Assembly: GCF_014268755.2 (NCBI RefSeq)
Contig: NZ_CP077093.1
Location: 6,097,501-6,161,500, forward strand
Direction of reading: 5' to 3'
Source: Pseudomonas vanderleydeniana
Lineage (GTDB): Bacteria > Pseudomonadota > Gammaproteobacteria > Pseudomonadales > Pseudomonadaceae
Length of the DNA: 64,000 nucleotides
The translations under genes and the position numbers were made by a program. Positions 19,378 to 26,971 of the stretch are shown here, one piece after another; position 1 is the first letter of the stretch, and each line of letters starts with the position of its first letter. A model generated the notes under the pieces. That model searched no databases. It had not been told where the DNA came from and saw only the letters and a program-made list of their open reading frames with translations.

Positions 19378-20589
19378 ATGAGCTATCGCTCGAAAATCGC
19401 GCTGGTGTACCTGCTGGGGTTCTCCCTGGACCTGGTGAACATGTTCGTCGCCAACGTCGCCTACCCGGAGATCAGCCATGAACTGCAGGCCTCGGTCAGC
19501 CAACTGGCATGGGTCGGCAACGCCTACATGCACGGGCTGACGGCGATCATTCCACTCAGCGTCTGGCTGGCGACCCTGGTGGGTGAACGCCGGCTGATCG
19601 GTGCCTCGCTGGCGCTGTTCGCCGCCGCGTCCTGGGGGGTGGCCCAGGCCGCCTCGATCGAGACGCTGATCGCCTGGCGGTTGCTGCAGGGCCTCGGTGG
19701 CGGCCTGCTGATTCCGGTCGGCCAGGCCATGGCCTATCGCAACTACCCGGTGCACGAACGGGCCACACTGACCTCGCGGATGATGCTGGTGGCCCTGCTG
19801 ATCCCGGCCTTGTCGCCGGCACTGGGCGGGCTGATCGTCGACCATGTGTCCTGGCGCTGGATCTTCTACGCCAATATTCCCCTGGCCCTGCTGCCGTTGC
19901 TGCTCAGTACGCTGTGGTTCCAGCCGGACGTCTTGCCGGCCCAACGGACGTCACCCAGCCTCCACGGCCTGTGCAAAGCCGCCCAAGTCGCGCGCATTCC
20001 ACTGCTGCGCCTGGCGATGCTGGTCTACCTGTTCGTTCCCGGCATCTTCATCGGCACCCAACTGGTCGCCATTCTCTACCTGCGCGACCTCGGTGCCAGC
20101 GCGGCCTGGACCGGCAGTCTGATGTTGCCCTGGGCCCTGGCCTCGGGCGTGGCGATCCTGGTCGGCAAGCGCAGCTTCAATCGGGTCGGGCCCAAGCCGT
20201 TGCTGTTGGCGGGGATGTTCGCCCAGGCGGCCGGCATCCTGCTGCTGACCCAGGTCGCCGCCCCCGACAGCGCCTTGCCGGTCCTCGCCTACAGCCTGAT
20301 GGGCCTGGGCGGCAGCCTGTGCAGCAGCACCGCGCACAACTGCGCCTTCGTCGATGTCGACCTGCCGCGCATGGGCCACGCCAGTGCGGTATGGAACATC
20401 AATCGACAACTGAGTTTCTGCCTCGGCGCGGCGCTGATGATGGGCCTGCTGGAACTGCTGGGCAGCACGCCTGCCGACTTTCACCAGTGCTTCCTGGCCG
20501 CTGCCCTGCTGACTCTGGTCCCGCTATTGGCCACCCTGCGCCTCGATACACCGGCAGTGCTGGCCCTACTGACTCCCGCACAAGGATAA
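19378..20589 (+). CDS. MFS drug-type efflux transporter
   Basis: About 403 aa with roughly 12 hydrophobic segments and EmrB/QacA-like features (VNMFVANVAYPEISHELQ in the first helix, GVAQAASIETLIAWRLLQGLGGG in the loop 2-3 to motif C area). It is shorter than 14-helix DHA2 pumps. The start at 19378 has GGAG 6 bases upstream. It probably exports a small molecule sensed by the divergent LysR protein. The next gene follows after 5 bases. Confidence 0.88.
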   Translation: MSYRSKIALVYLLGFSLDLVNMFVANVAYPEISHELQASVSQLAWVGNAYMHGLTAIIPLSVWLATLVGERRLIGASLALFAAASWGVAQAASIETLIAWRLLQGLGGGLLIPVGQAMAYRNYPVHERATLTSRMMLVALLIPALSPALGGLIVDHVSWRWIFYANIPLALLPLLLSTLWFQPDVLPAQRTSPSLHGLCKAAQVARIPLLRLAMLVYLFVPGIFIGTQLVAILYLRDLGASAAWTGSLMLPWALASGVAILVGKRSFNRVGPKPLLLAGMFAQAAGILLLTQVAAPDSALPVLAYSLMGLGGSLCSSTAHNCAFVDVDLPRMGHASAVWNINRQLSFCLGAALMMGLLELLGSTPADFHQCFLAAALLTLVPLLATLRLDTPAVLALLTPAQG

Positions 20590-20594
20590 CCCGC

Positions 20595-20993
20595 ATGAAC
20601 GACAAGACGCCCTACTTCGATGAAGTGATCGAAACCCACCAGATCATCGAACAGTGGTTTGCCGGCAAGCTGACAAATGAAAGGCTGGAACCGCTGCTGG
20701 CAAGGTTCTCCCCCGAGTTCTCGATGGTCACCCCGACGGGCAGGCAACTGGACAAATCGGGATTGGTCGAGCTGTTCACCCATCTGGGGGGACGTCGACC
20801 GGGATGCCGTATCACCCTGGGCGAACTGCAGGTGATCGCCCTGCATGAGTCCGGCGCCACCCTGCACTATCGTGAATGGCAGGCTGATGACAGCGGGACG
20901 CAAACCGACCGGCGCTCGACGGCGGTGTTCGAAAGAGCAGCGGATGGCCGGGTGCTGTGGCGCCACCTGCACGAGACCTTCACTCACGTCTGA
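20595..20993 (+). CDS. NTF2/SnoaL-like small protein
   Basis: A 132-aa protein with the layout of DUF4440/SnoaL-like folds: an N-terminal helix (ETHQIIEQWFAGK), then FSPEFSMVTPTGRQLDKSGLVELF and a C-terminal sheet with ATLHYREWQ and RVLWRHLHETF. It starts 5 bases after the MFS gene, so it belongs to that operon. It may bind or process the exported compound; this is inference from position only. Confidence 0.75.
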   Translation: MNDKTPYFDEVIETHQIIEQWFAGKLTNERLEPLLARFSPEFSMVTPTGRQLDKSGLVELFTHLGGRRPGCRITLGELQVIALHESGATLHYREWQADDSGTQTDRRSTAVFERAADGRVLWRHLHETFTHV

Positions 20994-21030
20994 AACAGGC
21001 TTGCGTCCTGAGATTTCCAGTGTGTTTCAG

Positions 21031-21132
21031 GGCCTCTTCGCGGGCAAGCCCGCTTCCACAGATCGCCGGGGTGTACTCCAGGCTGCGGCCCTACAGTGTC
21101 ATTGTGGGAGCGGGCTTGCCCGCGAAGAGGCC
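21031..21132. repeat. REPIN after the MFS operon
   Basis: Two 30-base REP arms (21031-21060 and 21103-21132) in inverted orientation, identical except for one base, around a 42-base spacer. The core is GCGGGCTTGCCCGCG with a GAAGAGGCC tail. The element fills the gap between two convergent operons and could act as a bidirectional terminator. Confidence 0.92.
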
Positions 21133-21156
21133 GGTGATCCCGCCCCACAAACCCGC

Positions 21157-22017
21157 TCACGGCACCGTTGGCTTGACCACCACCGTACAGGTGATCCCCG
21201 CCGCCAGCAGCACGCCGTCCGGTACCTCGTCGATGTGAATGCGCACCGGTACCCGCTGCGCCAGGCGTACCCAGTTGAACGTCGGGTTCACATCGGCGAT
21301 CAGCTCGCGGCTCTCGGGGTTGTCACGGTCATAGATGCCGCGCGAAATGCTTTCCACATGGCCCTTGAGCACCTGGCCACTCATCAGTTGCATGTCCGCC
21401 GGGTCTCCGACCTTCACATGGGGCAGCTTGGTCTCTTCGAAGAAGCCGTAGACCCAGAACGAGTTCATGTCGACCACCGCCATCTTCGCCTCGCCCATGC
21501 GCGCGTAGTCACCACGGTGCACGTTGAGGTTGGTGACGTAGCCGTCCACTGCCGCCCGCACTTGCGTGCGCGCCAGGTTCAGTTGCGCCGCCTCCAGTTG
21601 CGCCTGGGCCTGCTGGTAGTCGGCCAGCGCGGCGTCGGCGAGGTTGCCGGCGTCGTCGCGGCTCTCCTTGGAGATCACCAGGTTGTCCAGGTCGGCACGA
21701 CGGTGGGCATTGACCTTGCGCATCTCCCAGGTGGCCTTGCGCGAGTCCACCAGCGACTGCGCCTGCTTGACCGCGATGCGATAGTGCTCGGGGTCGATCT
21801 GCATCAGCAGGTCACCCTTCTTGACGATCTGGTTGTCGCGCACCGGCACGTCCACCACCTCGCCGGTAACGTCCGCGGCGACGTTGATGATATCGGCGCG
21901 GACCCGGCCGTCACGGGTCCAGGGGGTTTCCATGTACTGCACCCACAGCAACCGGCCGATCCAGATCGCGAGGGCCAGGACCAGCAAGGTGGCGAGCAGG
22001 CTGAAGAGCTTTTTCAT
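21157..22017 (-). CDS. Periplasmic adaptor of aromatic-acid efflux (AaeA-like, HlyD family)
   Basis: Membrane-fusion protein that should connect the FUSC pump to the outer-membrane factor. An N-terminal membrane anchor (residues about 4-26) is followed by ETPWTRDGRVRADIINVAADVTG, the typical AaeA/EmrA-like lipoyl half-motif, a helical hairpin, and the second half TQVRAAVDGYVTNLNVHRGDY. 286 aa. Last gene of the minus-strand efflux operon, 10 bases after the DUF1656 gene. Confidence 0.92.
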   Translation of the reverse strand: MKKLFSLLATLLVLALAIWIGRLLWVQYMETPWTRDGRVRADIINVAADVTGEVVDVPVRDNQIVKKGDLLMQIDPEHYRIAVKQAQSLVDSRKATWEMRKVNAHRRADLDNLVISKESRDDAGNLADAALADYQQAQAQLEAAQLNLARTQVRAAVDGYVTNLNVHRGDYARMGEAKMAVVDMNSFWVYGFFEETKLPHVKVGDPADMQLMSGQVLKGHVESISRGIYDRDNPESRELIADVNPTFNWVRLAQRVPVRIHIDEVPDGVLLAAGITCTVVVKPTVP

Positions 22018-22027
22018 CAGGTCGTTC

Positions 22028-22228
22028 TCAACGGTAAACAGTGAGCGCCAGGGCGCCGAAGATGCAGCTGAACAGGCTCAGGCGCAGCAGCGCCGGGTGC
22101 CAGAAGAAGCGGTACAGGTCATGGCTGGCGATAAAACGGTCAAGCGCCCAGCCGACCCCGGCGGCGACCAGGAACACCAGGGTCACGGTCGGCAGGTAGA
22201 GGCCGTGGAAGGCGATTTCACGAAGCAT
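22028..22228 (-). CDS. DUF1656 small membrane protein (AaeX-like)
   Basis: A 66-aa protein with two hydrophobic helices and the family start (MLREIAFHGLYLPTV). Small proteins of this type almost always sit between AaeB- and AaeA-like genes; their role is unclear. It overlaps the FUSC gene by 11 bases, so translation is coupled. Confidence 0.92.
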   Translation of the reverse strand: MLREIAFHGLYLPTVTLVFLVAAGVGWALDRFIASHDLYRFFWHPALLRLSLFSCIFGALALTVYR

Positions 22229-24404
22229 GGTGGGTTCCTTGTGGGCGGCCCAGGGCCGCCAGCGGCGAGCGCGGGTCCAGCAGCGAGGTGCGGATGAAAT
22301 GCAGGTAGCTCTGCACCCGGCGCAGCACCGAAGTGTCGAAGTGGCGGGCGAAGGGTTCGTCGGTGGCCTGGACCCGGCTGATCGCGTGGTCCACCGCCAC
22401 CAGCGCGCGCTCCAGGTTGCTCGCGCTGGGCTGGATGAACAGGCGCATCAGCGAGCGACCCATGACCCGGATCGACTGGCGCCACGGCTGCGACTCGGCA
22501 TAGGCCGGGTGCACCGGCAGGATCGCCTGTTCCTTGCGCAGCTCGATGATCGCGTGGCCGACCTCCAGCACCACGAACATCCAGCGCAGCAGCGAGCTCT
22601 GCACCTGCGGCTGGCCCGCGGCGAAACCATAGGCCTGGTGCAGCAGGTCGCGGGTGCCGCTTTCGAAGGCCGAGCCGAGGCCCTTGAGCCTGCCGCTGAT
22701 GGCGAACACCACCTGTTCGCGCAGATCCTGCTCCAGCCGACGCCACAGCCAGCGGCTGTTGGGCGGCAGGATGATCGCCCCGGCCGCGGCACAGACCAGC
22801 ATGCCCATGACCATGCCGATGTAGTCGTTGATGAAGGTGTAGGGGTTGTAGACCGTCAGGTTGTCCGGCACCGAGCCGGTGCTGAAGAAGATCAGCAGGC
22901 CGACGCCAACGCCCATGTAGGCCGGGCGCGAGGCGAGGAACGCGCCGAACACGAAGACCGGGGCAAGTACCATGCACAGCAGTGGGAAGCCGTCGATCCA
23001 GGGGAACACGAAGAACATCTCGCCGAAGCCGATCAGCGCACCGAGAAAGGTCCCGCAGGCCATCTGGAACGACATCCGCTTGGGATTCGGCGTGGCCGCC
23101 GACAGGCCGACCGTGGCCGCGGCGATCAGGGTCATGGTCGCCCCGCTCGGCCAGGCGGTGGCGACCCAGTAGCTGCCCAGCACCAGCAGGATGAACGCGG
23201 CGCGAATGCCCGAGGCCGAGGCCGCCAGCCAGTTGGTCTTGGGCACGAAGGGTTCGTCCCATTGCTCGCGCTCGTGGCGGTGGTCGGCCAGGGATGCGTG
23301 GGTCAGCGCATAGCTGTGCAGTTCCTCGACGAAGCGGTAGAGCAGTTCGAAGGCGGTATGGAAATCCAGCAGGTCGGCTTCGTCCGGCTCACGGTCCAGG
23401 AACGCCGAGCGCAGGCTGCGGACCTGCTCCGGCAGGCCCGACTTGTAGTCGGCCAACAGTTGCGCCAGGCGGGCGGCATCGGCGTCGGTCAGGCCGCGCC
23501 CGGCAAAACCGTCGAGCCGTTCGGCCAGGCCGAGGAATCCCGGTTCGATAGCAGCGAAGACCGTCGACGACTCGTCGCTGCGCAAGCGTTCCAAGAGTTG
23601 GTGCAGGGCATTGAAGCGGGTGGTCAGGGTCATGAACTCGCTGTTCAGGCGATTCAGGCGGCCATTGCGTCGACGCATGTGCGGGTCTTCGAACACGGTG
23701 ACGCTGCGCAGGCCTTCGATCCCGACCGCCTGGGCAATGAAGCCGATGTTCGCGGTCTCGAACGCGGCACTGGCATGCGGGCCGCGCAGGCCGCTGCTGA
23801 CGAATCCGGCAAAGGCGCCGAATCGCTGGTAGAGCGCGTTGCGCATCGCCGCACTGGAACTCTGCGGGAGTATCGCGGCGCTGACGAAGGTCGAGCAGAC
23901 CAGCCCCAGGGCGATCTCCAGCACGCGCCACACGGCGGCCATGAACGCCCCTTCCGGGTGCGCCAGGGCCGGCAGGCCGACCATCGCGGCGGTATAGCCG
24001 GCGAGGACGAAACCGTAGGCGCGGAAGTTGCGGTTGCGCGCCGCGCCCGCCGAGCAGATCCCGACCCAGATCGCCAGTGCCCCGAGAAACAGCTCGGTGT
24101 TCTGCGCGAACAGGGCGATCAGCAGCACCATCATCGCCGAACCGGCCAGGGTGCCGAGCAGGCGGTAGAAACTCTTGGCGAACACGTGGCCGCTTTGTGG
24201 CTGCATGACGATGAACACGGTGATCATCGCCGTCCGCGGCTGCGGCAGCTCCAGGCGCATCGCCAGCCACAGCGTCAGGAAGGCGGCGGCCAGGACCTTG
24301 AAGATATAGACCCAGGTCACGCCGTCACTGCGCGCCCAGTCAAAGAAACCGCGACGCCATTCAAGGGAATACAGCCAGCGCACCGGGGCGGGCAAGGGAG
24401 TCAT
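22218..24404 (-). CDS. FUSC-family aromatic-acid exporter (AaeB-like)
   Basis: A 728-aa inner-membrane protein with two blocks of hydrophobic helices (about residues 25-180 and 390-530), each followed by a soluble region, the layout of FUSC/AaeB pumps for hydroxybenzoate-type acids. Motifs seen: RTAMITVFIVMQPQSGHVFAKS in the first block and NPKRMSFQMACGTFLGALIGF in the second. It lies 10 bases downstream of the outer-membrane factor gene. The exact substrate cannot be read from sequence. Confidence 0.92.
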   Translation of the reverse strand: MTPLPAPVRWLYSLEWRRGFFDWARSDGVTWVYIFKVLAAAFLTLWLAMRLELPQPRTAMITVFIVMQPQSGHVFAKSFYRLLGTLAGSAMMVLLIALFAQNTELFLGALAIWVGICSAGAARNRNFRAYGFVLAGYTAAMVGLPALAHPEGAFMAAVWRVLEIALGLVCSTFVSAAILPQSSSAAMRNALYQRFGAFAGFVSSGLRGPHASAAFETANIGFIAQAVGIEGLRSVTVFEDPHMRRRNGRLNRLNSEFMTLTTRFNALHQLLERLRSDESSTVFAAIEPGFLGLAERLDGFAGRGLTDADAARLAQLLADYKSGLPEQVRSLRSAFLDREPDEADLLDFHTAFELLYRFVEELHSYALTHASLADHRHEREQWDEPFVPKTNWLAASASGIRAAFILLVLGSYWVATAWPSGATMTLIAAATVGLSAATPNPKRMSFQMACGTFLGALIGFGEMFFVFPWIDGFPLLCMVLAPVFVFGAFLASRPAYMGVGVGLLIFFSTGSVPDNLTVYNPYTFINDYIGMVMGMLVCAAAGAIILPPNSRWLWRRLEQDLREQVVFAISGRLKGLGSAFESGTRDLLHQAYGFAAGQPQVQSSLLRWMFVVLEVGHAIIELRKEQAILPVHPAYAESQPWRQSIRVMGRSLMRLFIQPSASNLERALVAVDHAISRVQATDEPFARHFDTSVLRRVQSYLHFIRTSLLDPRSPLAALGRPQGTHHAS

Positions 24405-24414
24405 GAAGCGATTC

Positions 24415-25926
24415 TCAGTGATCGAAGGCGGCCATTACGGCGGGTGGTTTGGACGGCACGCTACGCTCCGGGGCCGGTACATCGTTGCCGGCACCCAGGC
24501 CGCCGCCGAGGGCGGTGACCAGTTCGGCATGGGCACTCAGGCGGGCGGCCTGGACCTGCTGCTCGACCTGCTGCTGGTGGAACAGCAGGGTCTGCGCATT
24601 GAGCACGTTGAGGTAATCGGTCAACCCACGCTGGTAGGCGATCATCGCCAGGTCGTAGGTTTTCTGCGCCGCCGCCACCGACTCGGCGGCGAAGGCCTGC
24701 TGCTTGTCCATCGACTCGCGGCGGATCAAGCGATCGGAAATGCCCTTGAGGGCATTGACCAGCGTCTGGTTGTAATGGGCCACGGCCATGTCGTAGCCGG
24801 CCGTGGCCTCGCCCAGTTCGGCGCGCAGGCGGCCACCGTCGAAGATCGGCAGCGAAATCGCCGGGCCGACGGTGTAGTTGAATTTCTTGCCGGCCAGGAA
24901 CTCCAGCATGCCGCCACCGGTGGCCATGTAGCCAAGGCTGCCGACCAGGTCGACATTGGGGTAGAACCCGGCATGCGCGACATCGATACCGCGAGCCTGG
25001 GCCGCAACCTGCCAGCGGCTGGCAACCACATCGGGACGTTGACCGAGCAGCTCGACCGGCAGCGCCGATGGCAGTTTCAGCGCCGTGCGCAAGGACAGCG
25101 ACGGACGCTTCAGGCGCGCGCCCTCCCCCGGACCAAGACCGGCCAGGGCCGCCAACTGGTTGCGGCTCAGGGCGATTTCCTCGTCCAGCGCATCGAGCTG
25201 GCGGTGGGTTTCCGGCAACGGCGCCTGAGCCTGGCTGACTTCGAACTGGGTACCGATACCACCGGCCAGGCGGCGTTGCGCCAGGTCGAGAATCTGCGTC
25301 TGCTGGGCGAGGGTCGCCTCGACGATATCGCGCTGGGCGTAGTGCAACGACAGCTGGATATAGGCGCGGACGATATTGTCCTGCAACTCCAGGCGGGCCT
25401 GGCGCTCTTCGGCGGCACTCATGTGCGCCAGGTCCACCGCGCGTTCGGTCGCGTTGCTCTCACGGCCCCAGAGGTCCAGGGAATAGCTCAGGCCCAGTGC
25501 CGCATTGTTGTCCCAGGTGTTCGAACCGGCCAGCTCGCCGGGGCCATAGAACGGGTCCGTGGCCCACTTGTGGCGCTTGATGGTCGATTGAGCGTTGACC
25601 TGCACCGACTCGGCCGATTCGGCGAGGCCGGCCAGGGCCCGCGCCTGGCGCACCCGGGCGGCGGCCATGGCCAGGCTCGGGCTGCCTTGCAGCGCCTGGT
25701 CGAGCCATTGGTCGAGTTGCGGATCGCCATAGGCCTGCCACCAACGGGCCGTTGGCCAGTGTGCGTCGCGGGCGGCGCTCTGGATCGCTTCGTCGGTGGA
25801 AAAGGTGTTGGCGGCGAGGCTCTTGCCTTGTGGGGCAATCCCTCCGGTTCCGATGCAGCCGCTGATAGCCAAGGATAAAGCCCAAACACTGAGAGTCTTC
25901 AACTCTCTGCTGATGCGACGCGGCAC
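24415..25926 (-). CDS. NodT-type outer-membrane efflux lipoprotein
   Basis: Outer-membrane channel of the tripartite pump. The start was placed at a GTG giving MPRRISRELKTLSVWALSLA followed by the lipobox ISGC (Cys24), total 503 aa; a TTG at 25902 is an alternative, and the frame upstream to 26166 has no signal-like start. Typical OEP features: WWQAYGDPQLDQWLDQAL near the mature N-terminus, SYSLDLWGR, two long coiled-coil repeats, and GQRPDVVASRWQVAAQ. First gene of the efflux operon. Confidence 0.9.
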   Translation of the reverse strand: MPRRISRELKTLSVWALSLAISGCIGTGGIAPQGKSLAANTFSTDEAIQSAARDAHWPTARWWQAYGDPQLDQWLDQALQGSPSLAMAAARVRQARALAGLAESAESVQVNAQSTIKRHKWATDPFYGPGELAGSNTWDNNAALGLSYSLDLWGRESNATERAVDLAHMSAAEERQARLELQDNIVRAYIQLSLHYAQRDIVEATLAQQTQILDLAQRRLAGGIGTQFEVSQAQAPLPETHRQLDALDEEIALSRNQLAALAGLGPGEGARLKRPSLSLRTALKLPSALPVELLGQRPDVVASRWQVAAQARGIDVAHAGFYPNVDLVGSLGYMATGGGMLEFLAGKKFNYTVGPAISLPIFDGGRLRAELGEATAGYDMAVAHYNQTLVNALKGISDRLIRRESMDKQQAFAAESVAAAQKTYDLAMIAYQRGLTDYLNVLNAQTLLFHQQQVEQQVQAARLSAHAELVTALGGGLGAGNDVPAPERSVPSKPPAVMAAFDH

Positions 25927-26120
25927 TGCTGCGAATTCCCGACATGAATGAAGAAGCTTTGCGGCAATTCTAGGGGGCGCCCGGCACGGCGATAAGCGTG
26001 GATTCCTGCGAATATTTGTTACCGTTCCCGTGATAATCCGGCGCCTGTCGTGGCGAAACAGCAGGCCGGCGCGAGCAGGACCATGAGCGCATTGTGATAT
26101 TGGCGGCCCAACTGCCATGC

Positions 26121-26152
26121 CAGTCTGAATCCACCCCGTTGTCACCAGACTG
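26121..26152. promoter_or_regulatory. Inverted repeat upstream of the three-gene cassette
   Basis: CAGTCTG (26121-26127) and CAGACTG (26146-26152) form a 7-bp inverted repeat with an 18-base spacer, 31 bases before the 26183 gene. It may be an operator or a leader hairpin. The rest of the 256-base divergent gap shows nothing further that I can name. Confidence 0.3.
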
Positions 26153-26182
26153 ACAATAAAAAACACAAGTCAGAGGCGTCCC

Positions 26183-26590
26183 ATGAACCTGTCTCTCGAA
26201 CTGCTCAAGCGCCGTAGTCTTCATCGTCGCCCTTTCGCCCTTGATCCCCTCGATGCGCTGCAACGCTACCTGGTCGCCGATCTGCGCATCGCCGTCGAAC
26301 GGCGGGACGACCGCCTGCACCTGCTGACCCGGGACGGCGACCCTTGCACCCTCGAATACACCGATGGCTACCGGATCAGCCGGACACTGCACGGCGTCGG
26401 GCATATCACGACGCAGCACTGGCAACGGCTGAACCTGAGCCTGTGCCGCAGCTACATGAGCATCGACTGCCAGCAGGCGGTACCGATCGTCAGGGGCCTG
26501 ATCAGCGCCGACCACTCACGGCAGCAGGTGCTGCAAGACCTGACCGCCTTCTTCAACCTCTCCAGCGCCGCCAAACACTCCGCCGCCTGA
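26183..26590 (+). CDS. Unknown 135-aa protein, first of a three-gene cassette
   Basis: I do not recognise this protein. No signal peptide or membrane segment is visible. The pattern is helix (SLELLKRR, DPLDALQRYLVADLRIAVE), a beta region (DRLHLLTRDGDPCTLEYTDGYR), then helices (QQAVPIVRGLISADHSRQQVLQDLTAFFNL). Size and alpha-beta-alpha pattern would fit a secretion chaperone or an adaptor of a large partner, but this is inference. AGAGG precedes the ATG. The next gene begins 15 bases after the stop. Confidence 0.7.
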   Translation: MNLSLELLKRRSLHRRPFALDPLDALQRYLVADLRIAVERRDDRLHLLTRDGDPCTLEYTDGYRISRTLHGVGHITTQHWQRLNLSLCRSYMSIDCQQAVPIVRGLISADHSRQQVLQDLTAFFNLSSAAKHSAA

Positions 26591-26605
26591 AACAGGACGC
26601 TCGCC

Positions 26606-26965
26606 ATGTCCGACGCCACCCCTGATGACCTCTTCAATCTTCTGCACCGCCAATTGCCGGACCGTCCGAGCGATAGCTTCCAACTCGCCACCGGGCTGGA
26701 TCAGCACCGGCTGTGGCTGGAGTACGACCGGCCAAGGTTGCTGCTCATGCTCGCCCGCCCCGCAACGGTAACCGGGGCGAGCCCGCCCGAGTTCATCGTC
26801 CAGGGCTGCGGCGCCCCGGTGATGCTGCTGTTCGATACCTGGTTCCGCGACCAGGCCGTCAAGGCCCTGTTCGTCGAACCCTGCCTTGGCGACAGGAACA
26901 GCATCCTCGCAGCCTGCAAGGTACTCCAGCAGCGCTGCCGCCCTGCGTACCGGGCCCAGGAGTGA
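26606..26965 (+). CDS. Unknown 119-aa protein, second of the cassette
   Basis: Not recognised. An N-terminal helix (DDLFNLLHRQLP) is followed by beta strands (SFQLATGLDQHRLWLEYDRPRLLLMLAR) and a C-terminal helix (RNSILAACKVLQQRC). This order loosely resembles small type III secretion chaperones (helix, sheet, helix), without a diagnostic motif. It has three cysteines and no signal peptide. AGGA lies upstream of the start. The large gene follows after 6 bases with AGGAG next to this gene's stop, so the three are one transcription unit. Confidence 0.7.
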   Translation: MSDATPDDLFNLLHRQLPDRPSDSFQLATGLDQHRLWLEYDRPRLLLMLARPATVTGASPPEFIVQGCGAPVMLLFDTWFRDQAVKALFVEPCLGDRNSILAACKVLQQRCRPAYRAQE

Positions 26966-26971
26966 CCGGCC

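Noticed and set aside
21031..21132. Long inverted repeat considered as insertion-sequence ends
   Set aside because: No transposase lies between the arms, only 42 bases do, and the core is the known REP type.
22227..24518. 763-codon plus-strand frame opposite the FUSC gene
   Set aside because: Antisense shadow; the minus-strand gene has membrane segments, family motifs and operon partners, while this frame has none.
25926..26182. Possible Hrp box ahead of the three-gene cassette
   Set aside because: I looked for GGAACC-N15/16-CCAC and found no acceptable match, so a HrpL-type promoter is not supported.
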